Assembly (NCBI GenBank): GCA_001770815.1 | Contig: MESD01000133.1 | Location: forward strand, 1-38,287 | DNA length: 38,287 nt | DNA from: Burkholderiales bacterium RIFCSPHIGHO2_12_FULL_69_20 | GTDB taxonomy: Bacteria > Pseudomonadota > Gammaproteobacteria > Burkholderiales > Burkholderiaceae_C | Direction of reading: 5' to 3' | Part shown: positions 12,684 to 20,433 of the stretch, one piece after another | Layout of the letters: each line of letters opens with the position of its first letter | Position numbering within the stretch: the stretch's first letter is position 1 | Program-made: the position numbers and the translations under genes | Notes under the pieces: generated by a model | What the model was told of the DNA's origin: nothing | The model's input: only the letters and a program-made list of their open reading frames with translations | Databases searched by the model: none

Positions 12684-12712
12684 TGGCGCGTGGCGAGACG
12701 CTGTCCGATAAT
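12684..12712 (+). promoter_or_regulatory. Predicted promoter giving a leaderless transcript
   Basis: GATAAT at 12707-12712 matches five of six -10 bases, with a weak -35 (TGGCGC) at 12684-12689 and 17-base spacing. The GTG of the next gene begins 8 bases after the -10 box, so transcription would start at or within two bases of the start codon. There is no ribosome site before that GTG, which agrees with a leaderless message. Confidence 0.45.
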
Positions 12713-12720
12713 CGCAACCC

Positions 12721-13143
12721 GTGAAGAACCTCCGCGCCCTCCTGCTGGTCTTGCTGGCGTTCCTGCTGCCCGTCCGCGGGGCCATGGCCGCCGCCATGTT
12801 GTGCCCGGGTGCCGGCGCGCAGGGCGTGGCGGTCGTGGCCCCCGAGGCCGTCGAGCCTGGGCACATGAAGGCGCATGCCGCCGACGGCCTGCCTGCCTCG
12901 CACGCGGCGATGAATCATCACGCATCCAACGCCGACAGGTCGGGCGAAGCCGCTGCAAACCCGGGTGAGCATCAACCCGGGTGCCAGGCCTGCGCCAACA
13001 GTTGCTGCGTCACACCGCTGGCGTTTGCGCCGCCTTTGGTGATTGCCCCGCACCCGATCACATCGGTCGCCTTCCCGGCACTGTCGGTGCCCGTCCCGGC
13101 GTTCCAGTCGGGCGGCCAGGACCGCCCGCCACGAACCATCTGA
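12721..13143 (+). CDS. Cys/His-rich secreted protein, probably metal-binding
   Basis: A 140-residue product starting with GTG. The N-terminus is a good signal peptide (MKNLRALLLVLLAFLLPVRG, cleaved near AMA). A later ATG at 12784 would lose it, so the GTG is preferred. The mature part is rich in His and Met (HAAMNHHASN) and contains a cysteine cluster CQACANSCC at about 96-104 followed by a hydrophobic Pro-rich segment. The cysteine pattern recalls DUF2946-type proteins found near copper genes, but I am not certain of the family. It starts the plus-strand set ahead of the cupredoxin and CopG genes, and is divergent from the efflux operon. Confidence 0.7.
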   Translation: MKNLRALLLVLLAFLLPVRGAMAAAMLCPGAGAQGVAVVAPEAVEPGHMKAHAADGLPASHAAMNHHASNADRSGEAAANPGEHQPGCQACANSCCVTPLAFAPPLVIAPHPITSVAFPALSVPVPAFQSGGQDRPPRTI

Positions 13144-13246
13144 CTTCGCCAGGCCTGCGCTGACAGGCCCAAGAGGGCTCGTGCGTGCATCGCACGGGGC
13201 AATCGCCGGCGGCCATATCCGCTGGTGCATCAGAGGATTTCAAACG

Positions 13247-13732
13247 ATGAAAACGACACTGGCATGGGCGCTCTTGGCATGGAGCGCGAGCGCCGCCTTC
13301 GCCCACGGCGATGCGCACAAGGTGAACAAGCCGAGCTTCGATGCATCGAAGGTCGAGCAGCGGGTCTTCGGCCGCGCGGGGGATCCGCGCCAGGTCATCC
13401 GCACCATCAGGCTGGACATGACCGATGCGTTCCGGTTCACGCCCGCCGACATCACCGTGAAACGCGGCGAGACGGTGAAATTCGTCGTCGCCAACCGCGG
13501 CAAGGTGCTGCACGAAATGGTTCTCGGCACGACCGAGGATCTCAAGGCGCACGCCGACATGATGAGGCGGTTTCCGGACATGGAGCACGCCGACGCAAAC
13601 ATGGCGCACGTCAAGCCCGGTGCCAAGGGCGAGATCGTCTGGCAGTTCACCCAGGCCGGCGAGTACCAGTTCGCCTGTCTTCTCCCGGGCCACTACGAGG
13701 CTGGCATGGTGGGAAAGGTGGTCGTGAAATGA
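13247..13732 (+). CDS. Periplasmic type-1 copper cupredoxin (CopI/plastocyanin-like)
   Basis: An exported copper protein of 161 residues. The signal peptide MKTTLAWALLAWSASAAFA leaves a mature N-terminus HGDAHKV. The cupredoxin domain spans about 55-160 and has all four expected type-1 ligands: His89 in VLHEM, then Cys144, His149 and Met154 in the closing loop CLLPGHYEAGM. Extra Met and His residues in 105-121 (MMRRFPDMEHADANMAH) suggest added copper binding. AGAGGA nine bases before the ATG at 13247 decides the start; the open frame further upstream has no such site. It overlaps the CopG gene by 4 bases. Proteins of this type give copper tolerance in the periplasm. Confidence 0.9.
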   Translation: MKTTLAWALLAWSASAAFAHGDAHKVNKPSFDASKVEQRVFGRAGDPRQVIRTIRLDMTDAFRFTPADITVKRGETVKFVVANRGKVLHEMVLGTTEDLKAHADMMRRFPDMEHADANMAHVKPGAKGEIVWQFTQAGEYQFACLLPGHYEAGMVGKVVVK

Positions 13733-14187
13733 GACGCCGCACGCTTCTCTTCTCATTGGCGGCCACGGTGGCCGCAACAGTCTGCGGCCGGGCAGCGTTC
13801 GCCCGGGTTGCACTGCCCCCGATCCATGTGTTCAAGCGCCCGACCTGTGGCTGCTGCAGCGCGTGGGTCGACCACATGAAGGCGGCCGGCTTTGCGGTGA
13901 CGGTGACCGAAGTCGACGACACCTCGATCGCTCGCAAGCAGCACGGGCTGCCCGACAGGTTCGGCAGTTGCCATACCGCCATCGTCGCGGGGTATGTGGT
14001 GGAAGGCCACGTGCCCGCCAACGACGTCAAGAAGTTGCTGGCGATGAAGCCGGTGGCCATCGGCCTTGCCGTTCCGGGCATGCCGGTGGGATCGCCCGGC
14101 ATGGAGGTGGGCGCCCGCAAGGACCCGTACCAGGTACTGCTGGTCGCCAAGGATGGCCGCGAGCGGGTCTTCTCCACGTACCGCTGA
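13729..14187 (+). CDS. copG: CopG-family copper resistance protein (DUF411)
   Basis: A 152-residue exported protein with a thioredoxin-like DUF411 domain. The N-terminus has a twin-arginine-like start (MRRRTLLFSLAATVAA), so Sec or Tat export is possible. The domain opens with IHVFKRPTCGCC: Cys40, Cys42 and Cys43 form the CxCC motif described for CopG, which binds a copper cluster. GSCHTAIVAGYVVEGHVP adds Cys81, His82 and His94. It overlaps the cupredoxin gene by 4 bases (ATGA), so the two are translated together, which supports a shared periplasmic copper role. A strong hairpin follows the gene. Confidence 0.9.
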   Translation: MRRRTLLFSLAATVAATVCGRAAFARVALPPIHVFKRPTCGCCSAWVDHMKAAGFAVTVTEVDDTSIARKQHGLPDRFGSCHTAIVAGYVVEGHVPANDVKKLLAMKPVAIGLAVPGMPVGSPGMEVGARKDPYQVLLVAKDGRERVFSTYR

Positions 14188-14250
14188 ATCAAGGCGCCAA
14201 CCGCGAAGGTCCTGACAAATCGTCTGAGTGCTTGCGGGACTCGCAGGGCA

Positions 14251-14290
14251 AAAAAAGCCCCGAGGCGTTGATGCCTCAGGGCTTTTCTTG
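14251..14290. terminator. Bidirectional rho-independent terminator
   Basis: A stem AAAAGCCCCGAGGC / GCCTCAGGGCTTTT with a short loop lies between the copG stop and the convergent tRNA-Ala. Read on the minus strand it ends in seven T residues, a strong terminator for the tRNA; on the plus strand it ends TTTTCTT and can end the copper transcript. Confidence 0.9.
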
Positions 14291-14328
14291 CATCCCGGCG
14301 CCGCTTGGAACGGCCCGGGATCATGTCT

Positions 14329-14404
<76 letters not shown>

Positions 14405-14417
14405 AAGTGCAGGCAAG

Positions 14418-14446
14418 ATTCTAGCAGCAGCCGAAGCCCCCCTGAA
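14418..14446 (-). promoter_or_regulatory. Promoter of tRNA-Ala
   Basis: On the minus strand an extended -10 box TGCTAGAAT (TAGAAT at 14418-14423) lies 13 bases before the tRNA. The -35 region (TTCAGG, 17 bases further) is weak. The same TGCTAGAAT precedes the tRNA-Lys pair at 26811-26819. Confidence 0.65.
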
Positions 14447-14499
14447 GCCCTTGAGTCGCGGTAGAACTCGGGCCTTGTTCAATCATGCACGGAGCCCGC

Positions 14500-15357
14500 A
14501 TGGCCCTCCACGATGCCGCCTGGCACGACTCGCAATACAACAACCGCGCCCGGGTGCCCGAGGCTGCCGTGCTGCTGCCGCGCTGGGCCGAGGCCTCGGC
14601 GCTGGCCCGCTCGCGCATGACCTGCCAGCTCGACCAGCCCTACGGCGACGAGGCCGGCGAGACGCTGGACATTTTCCCGGCGCGCGATTCGGGCTCGCCG
14701 GTGCTGGTGTTCATCCATGGCGGCTACTGGCGTGCGCTCGACAAGGCCGACCACTCCTTCGTGGCGCCGGCCTTCGTGCAGGCCGGGGCGATGGTGGTGG
14801 TGCCCAATTACGCGCTGTGCCCGGCGGTGGGCATGGCGCAGATCGCGCTGCAGACCACCCGGGCGCTGGCCTGGACCTGGCGCAACGCGGCGCGCTTCGG
14901 CGGCAACCGCAGCCGCATTGTCGTCGCCGGCCATTCGGCCGGTGGTCACCTGGCGGCCATGCTGCTGGCCTGCCGCTGGAAGACGGTGGGCGACGACCTG
15001 CCCGCGCGTCTGCTGGCCGGCGCGCTGTCGTTGTCGGGTGTGTTCGATCTGGAGCCGATCCGCCAGACGCCGTTCCTGCAAGGTGACCTTCAGCTCACAC
15101 CGGCGGCGGTGCGGCGCCTCAGCCCGGCGTTCTTCCCACGCCCGCGTGGGCCGCTGGCCGCGCTGGTGGGTGGCGATGAGAGTGAGGCGTTCATCCGCCA
15201 GAACCAGCTGATCCGCGACCAGTGGGGCCCCAGCACCGTGCCGGTGTGCGAGGCGCTGCCCGGCCTGAACCACTTCACCGTGCTGCACGATCTGGTGGAT
15301 CCGGCGGGCCGGGCGCATGCCCACGCCCGTCGATGGCTGGGGCTGTCGGCGGCTTGA
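14500..15357 (+). CDS. Alpha/beta hydrolase resembling arylformamidase
   Basis: A cytoplasmic hydrolase of about 285 residues. The oxyanion motif is FIHGGYW and the nucleophile motif is GHSAGGH; both are typical of the kynurenine formamidase (AFMID-like) and carboxylesterase branch. GLNHFTVLHDL near the end carries the likely catalytic His, and LVGGDES the acid region. I choose the ATG at 14500 because GGAG lies five bases before it; an ATG at 14485 in the same frame has no such site. There are no kynurenine-pathway genes beside it, so N-formylkynurenine as substrate is only a possibility. Confidence 0.8.
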   Translation: MALHDAAWHDSQYNNRARVPEAAVLLPRWAEASALARSRMTCQLDQPYGDEAGETLDIFPARDSGSPVLVFIHGGYWRALDKADHSFVAPAFVQAGAMVVVPNYALCPAVGMAQIALQTTRALAWTWRNAARFGGNRSRIVVAGHSAGGHLAAMLLACRWKTVGDDLPARLLAGALSLSGVFDLEPIRQTPFLQGDLQLTPAAVRRLSPAFFPRPRGPLAALVGGDESEAFIRQNQLIRDQWGPSTVPVCEALPGLNHFTVLHDLVDPAGRAHAHARRWLGLSAA

Positions 15358-15391
15358 TCCAGGTTTGGCCTTGCTATGAGGGTTAACCACC

Positions 15392-15419
15392 GAATAGCAG
15401 CCTTCTATTCAATGCATTG
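15392..15419. promoter_or_regulatory. Paired inverted repeats upstream of the rubrerythrin operon
   Basis: GAATAG and CTATTC (7-bp spacer) at 15392-15410 are followed directly by the perfect palindrome CAATGCATTG at 15410-15419. The stretch is AT-rich compared with its surroundings and lies in the promoter region of the rubrerythrin operon. It may bind a stress regulator; none can be named from sequence. Confidence 0.35.
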
Positions 15420-15498
15420 ATGCTTTGTATTGGCGCGCGCCCAAGTGGCCTGTTAGGGTGTTGACGTTCGATGTCCGCTACGGGCATCGGCACCGGCT

Positions 15499-15519
15499 GG
15501 ACCGGCGTGTCGCCGGTCC
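15499..15519. promoter_or_regulatory. Perfect hairpin in the rubrerythrin leader
   Basis: Arms GGACCGGCG and CGCCGGTCC with a 3-base loop TGT lie 16 bases before the GAGGAG ribosome site of the rubrerythrin gene. It could be a 5' stabilising hairpin or an operator. No T-run follows, so a terminator is unlikely. Confidence 0.5.
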
Positions 15520-15548
15520 CCCTGACCGACATCCGAGAGGAGCTTCAC

Positions 15549-15971
15549 ATGAGCTTGAAGGGTTCCAAGACCGAGCAAAACCTGAAGGACGCCTTCGCGG
15601 GCGAATCTCAGGCCAACCGACGCTACCTGTACTTCGCCAACAAGGCCGACGTGGAAGGCCAGAACGACGTGGCGATGCTGTTCCGCTCCACCGCCGAAGG
15701 CGAGACCGGCCATGCCCACGGCCACCTCGAGTTCCTCGAGAACGGCTCGGGTGATCCGGCCACCGGCCTGCCCATCGGCAGCAGCCGCCAGAACCTGGCT
15801 GCCGCCGTGGCTGGCGAGACGCACGAGTACACCGACATGTACCCGGGCATGGCCAAGACCGCGCGCGACGAAGGCTTCGACGAGATCGCCGACTGGTTCG
15901 AGACGCTGGCCAAGGCCGAGCGCTCGCACGCCAACCGTTACCAGAAGGCCCTGGACGCGCTGGTCGACTGA
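15549..15971 (+). CDS. Rubrerythrin (short form without rubredoxin domain)
   Basis: A di-iron ferritin-like protein of 140 residues. Iron ligands are visible as Glu19 ([11 protein letters not shown]), Glu52 and His55 (GETGHAHGH), Glu90 to Glu93 (AGETHEY), and Glu124 with His127 (AERSHANRY). The usual C-terminal rubredoxin domain with its CxxC pairs is absent, so electrons must come from another protein; the Fe-S oxidoreductase encoded next is a candidate. Rubrerythrins reduce hydrogen peroxide in the cytoplasm. The start has GAGGAG at good spacing. A hairpin follows the stop, so the downstream genes may be partly insulated. Confidence 0.95.
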   Translation: MSLKGSKTEQNLKDAFAGESQANRRYLYFANKADVEGQNDVAMLFRSTAEGETGHAHGHLEFLENGSGDPATGLPIGSSRQNLAAAVAGETHEYTDMYPGMAKTARDEGFDEIADWFETLAKAERSHANRYQKALDALVD

Positions 15972-15993
15972 CCACGCCGTTCCGCCGCACCAA

Positions 15994-16027
15994 CACAAGG
16001 GGTCCGCAACGGCCCCTTGTGCTTTGT
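15994..16027 (+). terminator. Hairpin after rubrerythrin, possible attenuator
   Basis: CACAAGGGG and CCCCTTGTG arms with an inner CC/GG pairing and short loop are followed by CTTTGT, a weak T-run. It lies between rubrerythrin and the Fe-S oxidoreductase gene, so it may give high rubrerythrin expression with partial read-through. Confidence 0.6.
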
Positions 16028-16086
16028 GGCTGCACTTTCAATGCCGATCTGCCGAGTGATCGGCCCCGATAGGAGGCAAGCGCACC

Positions 16087-17439
16087 ATGAGCAACCGCGA
16101 AGGCAATCTCGAAGCCCCCACCCGGCACCCGGTGGACTGGAAGAACCCGGCGTTCTACGACAAGGACGCCTGCCTCACCGAGATGGAGCGGGTGTTCGAC
16201 ATCTGTCACGGCTGCCGCCGCTGCGTGAGCCTGTGCCAGAGTTTTCCGAACCTGTTCGACCTGGTGGATGCCACCGAGGACGGCGAGGTGCACGGTGTCA
16301 AGAAGGAGGCCTACTGGAGCGTGGTCGACCAGTGCTACCTGTGCGACCTGTGCTACATGACCAAGTGCCCGTACACGCCGCCGCACGTGTGGAACCTGGA
16401 CTTTCCGCACCTGATGCTGCGCGCCAAGGCGATCAAGCACAGCCAGGGGCTGGTGGGCCCGGCGGCGCAGTTTCTGGCCTCGACCGATGTGCACGGCAGC
16501 TTTGCCGGCATCCCGATCGTGGTGCAAGCCGTCAATGCCGTGAACAAGAGCAAGCTGGCGCGTGGCGCGATGGACAGCCTGCTGGGCGTGCACCCCGACG
16601 CCTGGATGCCCGAGCTGGCACCCAAGCGCTTTCGCTGGACGGCGGCCAAGACCGGCAGCGCCACGCAGGTGATCGACGGCGCCAAGTCGCCGGGCAAGGT
16701 GGCGGTGTTCGCCACCTGCTTCGTCAACTACAACGAGCCCGGCATCGGCCACGACCTGCTGAAGGTGCTGGAGCACAACAACATCCCCTACGTCATCGTC
16801 GAGAAAGAGTCGTGCTGCGGCATGCCCAAGCTCGAGCTGGGCGACCTGCCGGCGGTCGAGCGCCACAAGGACGCCAACATCCCGGTGCTGGTGAAGTACG
16901 CCCGCGAGGGCTACGCCATCCTGTCGGCGGTGCCCAGCTGCACGCTGATGTTCAAGCAGGAACTGCCGCTGCTGTTTCCCGACGATGCCGACGTGCAGCT
17001 GGTCAAGCAAGCGATGTTCGACCCCTTCGAGTACTTGATGGCACGCCAGAAGGACGGGCTGCTGAAGACCGACTTCAAGCGTGATCTCGGCAAGGTCAGT
17101 TACCACATCCCCTGCCACGGCCGGGTGCAGAACATCGGCAAGAAGACCGAAGAGATGCTCAAGTTGATCGGCAAGACCGTCAAGCTGCAGCTCAACACGG
17201 TGGAGCGCTGCTCGGGCCACGCCGGCATCTACGGCGTGAAGACGGCCACGCATCCGATCGCGATGAAGATCGGCAAGCCGGTGTTCAAGGCCATGGCCCG
17301 CGATCAACCCGACTTCATCGCCAGCGATTGCGCGATGGCCATCCACCACATCGCCCAGGGCATGGACCAGGCCGGCACGCCGGCCAACGGCCGCCAGCAT
17401 CCCCTGGGCCTGCTTCGAATCGCCTACGGATTGGAGTGA
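16087..17439 (+). CDS. Fe-S oxidoreductase with two [4Fe-4S] motifs and CCG domains
   Basis: A cytoplasmic 450-residue protein of the GlpC/HdrD-like group. The N-terminus holds two ferredoxin-type clusters: Cys40, 43, 46, 50 and Cys83, 86, 89, 94 (the second inside CDLCYMTKCPYTPPH). The C-terminal half has cysteine-rich CCG-type segments, ESCCGMPKLELGD and later ERCSGHAGIYG, which bind a further cluster or act in thiol-disulfide chemistry. AGGAGG precedes the start. It lies between rubrerythrin and DUF3501, a gene order I know from many proteobacteria. It probably feeds electrons to rubrerythrin or a related peroxide-reducing path; that link is inferred from context. Confidence 0.88.
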   Translation: MSNREGNLEAPTRHPVDWKNPAFYDKDACLTEMERVFDICHGCRRCVSLCQSFPNLFDLVDATEDGEVHGVKKEAYWSVVDQCYLCDLCYMTKCPYTPPHVWNLDFPHLMLRAKAIKHSQGLVGPAAQFLASTDVHGSFAGIPIVVQAVNAVNKSKLARGAMDSLLGVHPDAWMPELAPKRFRWTAAKTGSATQVIDGAKSPGKVAVFATCFVNYNEPGIGHDLLKVLEHNNIPYVIVEKESCCGMPKLELGDLPAVERHKDANIPVLVKYAREGYAILSAVPSCTLMFKQELPLLFPDDADVQLVKQAMFDPFEYLMARQKDGLLKTDFKRDLGKVSYHIPCHGRVQNIGKKTEEMLKLIGKTVKLQLNTVERCSGHAGIYGVKTATHPIAMKIGKPVFKAMARDQPDFIASDCAMAIHHIAQGMDQAGTPANGRQHPLGLLRIAYGLE

Positions 17440-17447
17440 ACCAGATC

Positions 17448-18026
17448 ATGCCGATTACCAAGGACAGCCTCCTCACGCTGGAGGCCTACGCCAAGATCCG
17501 CAAGACCAGCAAGCCCGACGTCATCGCCCACCGCCGCCTGCGCAGCGTGCACCTGGGCGAGCACCTGACGCTGCAGTTCGAGGACGAGCACACCATCCGC
17601 CGGCAGATCCAGGAGATGCTGCACATCGAGAAGATCTTCGAGGAAGACGGCATCCAGCAGGAGATCGATGCCTACGCCGCGCTGGTGCCCGATGGCAGCA
17701 ATTGGAAGGCCACGATGCTGATCGAGTACCCCGACCCGAACGAACGCAAGCGCGAACTCGCACGGCTGATCGGCGTGGAGGACCGCATGTTCGTCGAGGT
17801 GGAAGGCCACCCGCGCGTCTACGCCATCGCCGACGAGGACCTCGACCGCGAGAACGATCAAAAGACCTCGGCGGTGCACTTCGTGCGCTTCGAGTTCAGC
17901 CCGGCGGCGCGCCAGGCGGTGCGGGCCGGCGCGGCCGTCAAGCTGGGTTGCGACCACCCCAACTACCCGGCGCATGTCAGCATCTCGCCCGAGACGCTGG
18001 CCTCGTTGGCCGGTGACCTGAGCTAA
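17448..18026 (+). CDS. DUF3501 family protein
   Basis: A 192-residue cytoplasmic protein without membrane segments. It starts MPITKDSLLTLEAYAKIR and includes conserved-looking charged stretches: RRLRSVHLGEHLTLQFED, EMLHIEKIFEEDGIQ and EYPDPNERKRELARLIGVE, followed by a C-terminal CDHPNY that could bind metal. The family has no known function. It starts 8 bases after the Fe-S oxidoreductase stop, so the two are co-translated. The repeated grouping of rubrerythrin, Fe-S oxidoreductase and DUF3501 suggests work in peroxide defence. Confidence 0.85.
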   Translation: MPITKDSLLTLEAYAKIRKTSKPDVIAHRRLRSVHLGEHLTLQFEDEHTIRRQIQEMLHIEKIFEEDGIQQEIDAYAALVPDGSNWKATMLIEYPDPNERKRELARLIGVEDRMFVEVEGHPRVYAIADEDLDRENDQKTSAVHFVRFEFSPAARQAVRAGAAVKLGCDHPNYPAHVSISPETLASLAGDLS

Positions 18027-18040
18027 GCGCGGGCTTTCAT

Positions 18041-18928
18041 TCAGGCGGCGACGGCCAGGCGTTGCCGGCGCAGCACCCGCCAGCTCTCGGCGCTGTAGAC
18101 CGCCAGCGCAGCCCAGATCAGCACGAAGCCGATGCCGCGGCTGGCGCTGAAGGGCTCGTGGTACAGAAACACCCCCAGCACGAACTGGATCGACGGGCCC
18201 AGGTACTGCAGCAGCCCCAGCGTGGCCATCGACACCCGTCGCGCGCCCGAGGCAAACAGCAGCAGCGGCACGGCGGTGAACGGGCCGGCCGCCAGCAGCC
18301 ACAGGTCGGTCACCGTGTCGCCCTGGCCGAAATGCGCCTGGCCCGCCAGCGCCAGCCACAGCAGCCCGCCCACGGCCAGCGGCGCCAGCAGCAGGGTTTC
18401 CAGCGCCAGGCCTTCGATGGCGCCCAGCGTGGCGGTCTTGCGCAGCAGGCCGTAGAGGCCGAAGCTCATTGCCAGCACCAGCGACACCCAGGGCAGGTGC
18501 CCGGCGCCCACCGCCAGCCACAGCACGCCGGCCGCGGCCAGGGCCACCGCGGCCCACTGCACCGGCCGCGGGCGCTCCTTCAGCACCAGATAGCCCAGCA
18601 CCACGTTGATCAGCGGGTTGATGAAATAGCCCAGGCTGGCGTCGAGCACGCGCCCGGCATTCACCGCCCAGACGTACAGCAGCCAGTTGCCGCCCAGCAG
18701 CAGGGCGCTCAGCGTGAACACCGCCAGCGTGCGTGGTTGGCGCAGCACCGGGCCCATCCAGGCAAAGCGCCTCAGCAGCACCAGCAGGCCGAGCACGAAC
18801 ACCAGCGACCAGGCGGATCGGTGCAGCACGATCTCCAGCGCCGGCACGTGCACGATCTGCTTGATGTAGAGCGGGAACAGCCCCCACAGGATGTAGGCCA
18901 GGGCAGCGGCGAGGGGTCCGGAGGGCAT
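18041..18928 (-). CDS. rarD: RarD, EamA-family permease
   Basis: An inner-membrane protein of 295 residues with about ten hydrophobic helices, the same length as E. coli RarD. Signature segments match RarD closely: ALAYILWGLFPLYIKQI at the start, GGNWLLYVWAVN, then ASLGYFINPLINVVLGYLVL and, near the end, LGLLQYLGPSIQFVLGV. RarD belongs to the drug/metabolite transporter superfamily; its substrate is not firmly known despite the historical link to chloramphenicol. It is convergent with the DUF3501 gene (14-base gap) and lies ahead of truC with opposite neighbours, so it is probably its own unit. Confidence 0.92.
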   Translation of the reverse strand: MPSGPLAAALAYILWGLFPLYIKQIVHVPALEIVLHRSAWSLVFVLGLLVLLRRFAWMGPVLRQPRTLAVFTLSALLLGGNWLLYVWAVNAGRVLDASLGYFINPLINVVLGYLVLKERPRPVQWAAVALAAAGVLWLAVGAGHLPWVSLVLAMSFGLYGLLRKTATLGAIEGLALETLLLAPLAVGGLLWLALAGQAHFGQGDTVTDLWLLAAGPFTAVPLLLFASGARRVSMATLGLLQYLGPSIQFVLGVFLYHEPFSASRGIGFVLIWAALAVYSAESWRVLRRQRLAVAA

Positions 18929-19027
18929 GTGAGCGGGCGTGCGGCAGGGCCGACGCCCCGGGGTGCGGGAGAGGCCGGCATTGTCGCCGCGGCCGTGGGC
19001 GCCGGGCGTGGCTGTTGTACCCGGCCC

Positions 19028-19765
19028 TCAGTCGGTCAGCGCATCGCCGCCGAGCAGCCCGGCCCATTCCGGTCCCGGCTCGGCGCGCAGCGTCAGCGGC
19101 ACGCCGCTGGCCGGGTGCGGCAGCGTCAGGCTGAGCGCATGCAGCCACAGCCGCTGCCAGCCCAGGTGGGCGGCCACGGCACGGTTCAACGGCCCCTTGC
19201 CGTGGGTGGCATCACCGATCAGCGGATGGGCCAGCGCCTTGAAATGCCGGCGGATCTGGTGACGCCGGCCGGTCAGCGGTTGCACGGCCACCAGCGCCAG
19301 CCGGGTGTCGGCATGGCGGCCATCGGTGGCCATCGGCAGTTGCAGCCGCTGCAGCACCTGCCAACGGGTGCAGGCCGCCAGGCGCGGCTGGCCGGCGGAG
19401 GGCAGTTCGGGGTCGCGCGCCAGCGGCTGGTCGATCTCCCCCGCGTCCGCCGGCCAGCCCCGTACCAGGGCCAGGTAGCGCTTGTCCGGCCTGCTGGCAT
19501 CGCCCGGCGCGCACGCCGTGCCGGCAAACACCGCCCCCAGCCGGCGCGCGCTGTCGGCGTCCAGTGCCAGCAGCTGCACGCCCGAGGTGCCCTTGTCCAG
19601 CCGGTGCGCCGGCCACACTGGCGCGCCCAGCTGCGCGCGCAGCCGCGTCACCACATCGTCGTCGGCGTGGGCATCGAGCGCGCTGCGGTGCACCAGCAGG
19701 CCGGCGGGCTTGTGCACGGCCAGCAGCTGGGTGTCGCGGTGAATGATTTGAAGATCGTCGGGCAT
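19028..19765 (-). CDS. truC: TruC-type tRNA pseudouridine synthase (RluA family)
   Basis: A 245-residue RluA-family enzyme. The catalytic motif is AHRLDKGTSGVQL with the aspartate in HRLD. VHKPAGLLVHRSALD near the N-terminus and TGRRHQIRRHFKALAHPL followed by IGDATHGKGPLNR match TruC more closely than RluC or RluD, and there is no S4 domain. TruC makes pseudouridine 65 in certain tRNAs. Compared with E. coli TruC there is a small extra loop with Gly/Ala around residues 85-93. It could also be another stand-alone RluA member, but TruC is the best fit. Confidence 0.82.
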   Translation of the reverse strand: MPDDLQIIHRDTQLLAVHKPAGLLVHRSALDAHADDDVVTRLRAQLGAPVWPAHRLDKGTSGVQLLALDADSARRLGAVFAGTACAPGDASRPDKRYLALVRGWPADAGEIDQPLARDPELPSAGQPRLAACTRWQVLQRLQLPMATDGRHADTRLALVAVQPLTGRRHQIRRHFKALAHPLIGDATHGKGPLNRAVAAHLGWQRLWLHALSLTLPHPASGVPLTLRAEPGPEWAGLLGGDALTD

Positions 19766-19862
19766 GAGGTGGCGATTGCAAAACGCCTGTCACGAACGGC
19801 GGTCATCATGCCTGTCGATGCTGGCCTGCCGGGCCGGATCGACAGGCTGGGGAGCCTTCACC

Positions 19863-20405
19863 ATGACACAGACCTACAGCGTTGGATACCGCTCGCGCTT
19901 CGTCACCAGCATTGCCTGGGTGTTCATCGTGCTGGGGCTGGTGGCCTCGGTATCGGCGCTGGTGCGCCACGCCGGCCTGGCTGCCTTGCCCGAGCAGATC
20001 GCGCTGGCGGGCGCACCCCTGCCGCAGCCGCTGTTGACTGGCTGGCTGCTGGCGGGCCTGCCCAAGGCGCTGGCCGCTGGCGGCGTGATGTCGGTGGCGA
20101 TGCTGGCGGCGGCTGTCGGCCTGCTGCTGCGGCTGGAATGGGCGCGCCGCGGTTTCATCGTGCTGCTGGTGCTGGCCATCGTTGCCAATCTGCTGGGCCT
20201 GTGGCTGCAGCAGGAGGTGATGCGCTCGCTGGTGGATGCCACGCTGCAGCAGGCGGTGTTGACGCCGCAGGTGGCCGGCGTGTTCGGCGGCTTCGTGGTG
20301 GCGGCGCGCTCGATGGCGGCGCTGGTCACGCTGGGCGGTTGCGGCTTGCTGGGCTGGATTGCCTGGCGGTTGTGTCTGGCGCCGATCCGGCAGGAATTTG
20401 CCTGA
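19863..20405 (+). CDS. Four-helix membrane protein of unknown function
   Basis: A 180-residue inner-membrane protein. The chosen ATG at 19863 has GGGGAG at good spacing; upstream frame is open but lacks a ribosome site. Hydrophobic segments lie at about 15-36, 60-88, 93-115 and 140-168. The loop after the first helix is longer and has no cysteines or charged motif that suggests a function. I recognise no family. Neighbours (truC, ychJ) give no clear context. Confidence 0.75.
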   Translation: MTQTYSVGYRSRFVTSIAWVFIVLGLVASVSALVRHAGLAALPEQIALAGAPLPQPLLTGWLLAGLPKALAAGGVMSVAMLAAAVGLLLRLEWARRGFIVLLVLAIVANLLGLWLQQEVMRSLVDATLQQAVLTPQVAGVFGGFVVAARSMAALVTLGGCGLLGWIAWRLCLAPIRQEFA

Positions 20406-20433
20406 TCAACCCGGGCGCCGCAGCGCCAGCCAA

